A DNA stretch of 64,000 nt from Montifringilla adamsi. Its lineage: Eukaryota > Chordata > Aves > Passeriformes > Passeridae. Below, piece by piece: positions 62,549 to 64,000 of the stretch; position 1 is the first letter of the stretch; each line of letters begins with the position of its first letter. A model generated the notes under the pieces. The model ran no database searches and was not told the origin of the DNA. It worked only from the letters and a program-made list of their open reading frames with translations. The position numbers were made by a program, and so were the translations under genes. The stretch lies in NCBI GenBank assembly GCA_017590115.1, contig JAGGNK010011225.1, positions 3,845,161 through 3,909,160 of the forward strand, written 5' to 3'.

Positions 62549-64000
62549 CTAAGTGAGACAAAGAAAACAACCTCTTGACAAACACGGAAAACCAAAGTGA
62601 ACTTTCGCATGTTATGTTGTAAAATACAGAACATGACAGTATTTTAGCTTTAATAAAATCAAAGTACATAAGCCCAGCATGCTCTCCTGAATGGAATAGT
62701 ATAGCCCCATACTCCATCACTTCCAAGTATGACCAATTAACTAATTAACTCCTCCTATGAAGGAAAACAGATATTCAGCTAACACATTTCCATAGGTTCC
62801 CATGCACAGCTAATGGCTTACTGAATACTACTGAGTACTACTAGGTATCCCCTATGGTCCTGCACTGGTTCGACCATTCCTTGTCCATTCCACCTTTGTT
62901 CCTGGACAAATTAGTCTGACAAACATGGCCTGTACTCACGCTAATGTCTTGATCTACCTTGACTGGGATCAGCAGCAGCTTTTCCACAGAAATTTCAATG
63001 GATCCTCTTCAGAGCATCACAGCTGCTAGGCACATGGATTCTCATGAAAGCATTCCCTTTATTTCCCTGCTCAGATGGGACTGATAAAATTTTCATATTT
63101 GTTAGTTAGTCTATTCAGTTTTCAGAGCTCATGGGCTGTCCTTCAGATTCACATGGGAGTGTGTCCACATCTTATTCAATCTTTACTGATAGACTCTCCC
63201 TTAATTTTATTTGATCGTCCTCTGTCAGACACTTGTGAATCACACCAATGACTCTGCCTCCATTTTAGCCCCTAATGCCTTCTAGTTATGTGCAGGTATT
63301 TATCAAACTCTCTTGGCTGTGGCCTTGCCCAATTGAATGTCCTTCAACCTCTTTCCTTCCTCACAGCATTGCAGAGTGTCTGACAGATTTACTACCACCG
63401 GTATTTGTACCGTAGCAAGACTGAATAGCCTGTTTATTACAGTGCTCAAAGTCATGCTATATTTTATGAACACTTGTGATTTGCCTCTTATTACCTTCCC
63501 TTCTGCTTATTGAGAGCACTCTAACCAGCATTTCCACATTCCATGTTTAAACAGTTACGGGTATGGAAGTTCTCAAGTAACCTCAAATTAATTGTCCTTA
63601 GAACAGTTTTTTTTTTCTGAGTTAACAGAATTTTAATCCCAGACCCTTTGCATTGTTCTAACATAGTATTTTTAGCCAAGCAGTGAGGCAAAGAGGGAGA
63701 AAAATTAATCAGATAATAAGTCAAACTTCTGACCATGGTCATTGAACAAACAGCTCAAATTCTGCACTCATTACTCCAGGTAAATACAGGTTAATCACCC
63801 TCAGTGCCTGGGAAGGTCACAGGTCAAATTCTTCAGAAAACTACTCCCAGGATATGAAAAACAAGAAATGACCAGGAATAAACAGGATACATTTGAACTG
63901 TGTCACCTGAGAGCTTAGCATGAATACAGGACTGGTTTGGTGAATGAAGGATGAGCAGTGTGTGCTATTTTGATTTAACAAAGCCTGTGACGTGGTCTCC
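62549..64000. other. Upstream ABCA13 intron, running off the window
   Basis: At least 1.45 kb with no exon found. It ends in a CR1 fragment (63775-64000). Confidence 0.75.
63775..64000 (+). mobile_element. CR1 LINE, internal reverse-transcriptase part, continues beyond the window
   Basis: Plus-strand similarity to the mid part of the CR1 polymerase gene: CCAGGTAAATACAGGTTAAT, CAGTGCCTGGGAAGGTCACA, ATATGAAAAACAAGAAATGA, then GATTTAACAAAGCCTGTGAC and GTGGTCTCC at the edge, corresponding to the DFSKAFDxVS region. It is heavily mutated. The orientation is opposite to the host gene. Confidence 0.78.

Noticed and set aside
62380..62634. 84-codon minus-strand frame over the first transporter exon
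   Set aside because: Alternative frame of the supported exon; it lacks the ABCA helix sequence.

Overview
This is 64 kb of AT-rich vertebrate nuclear DNA, very probably from a bird. The evidence is spliced minus-strand coding exons in long introns, six recognisable CR1 (chicken repeat 1) LINE fragments, and a solo LTR of the kind common in avian genomes. There are no bacterial-style operons, and I found no rRNA, tRNA or CRISPR array. I cannot name the species.

The only gene I can support is the 3' part of a large full-length A-subfamily ABC transporter, read on the minus strand and best matched to ABCA13 (ABCA12 is the nearest alternative). I placed 17 exons between 62548 and 7996 by hand, each with an AG acceptor and a GT donor. 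Together they give 2272 coding bases, about 757 residues, in one open frame with matching phases at all 16 junctions. In order they encode: a short cytoplasmic linker and the first helix of the second membrane domain (62302-62548); a large extracellular loop with cysteines and five N-glycosylation sequons (to 41590); the remaining helices (40779-40956, 38046-38161, 33579-33735, 32372-32625); and nucleotide-binding domain 2 (31893-32085 down to 7996-8088) with Walker A, Q-loop, signature, Walker B, D-loop and H-loop. The giant N-terminal half lies beyond base 64000. The last one or two coding exons were not found and probably lie to the left of base 1.

The remaining ~96% is intron. It holds CR1 fragments at about 27730, 40130, 41088, 43822, 53267 (a broken reverse transcriptase) and 63775. 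There is one solo LTR at 42464-43040 and a second LTR-like block near 2340-3165. Homopolymer and TA/CA tracts are common.

The more interesting items are a Gly-to-Ala change in the NBD2 signature motif (YSAG), a pair of ~157-bp direct repeats on either side of one membrane exon, a perfect 18-bp hairpin in the largest intron, and a 216-codon stop-free antisense stretch. I saw no convincing undescribed system; this is mostly an ordinary, well-preserved transporter gene in an avian intron landscape.
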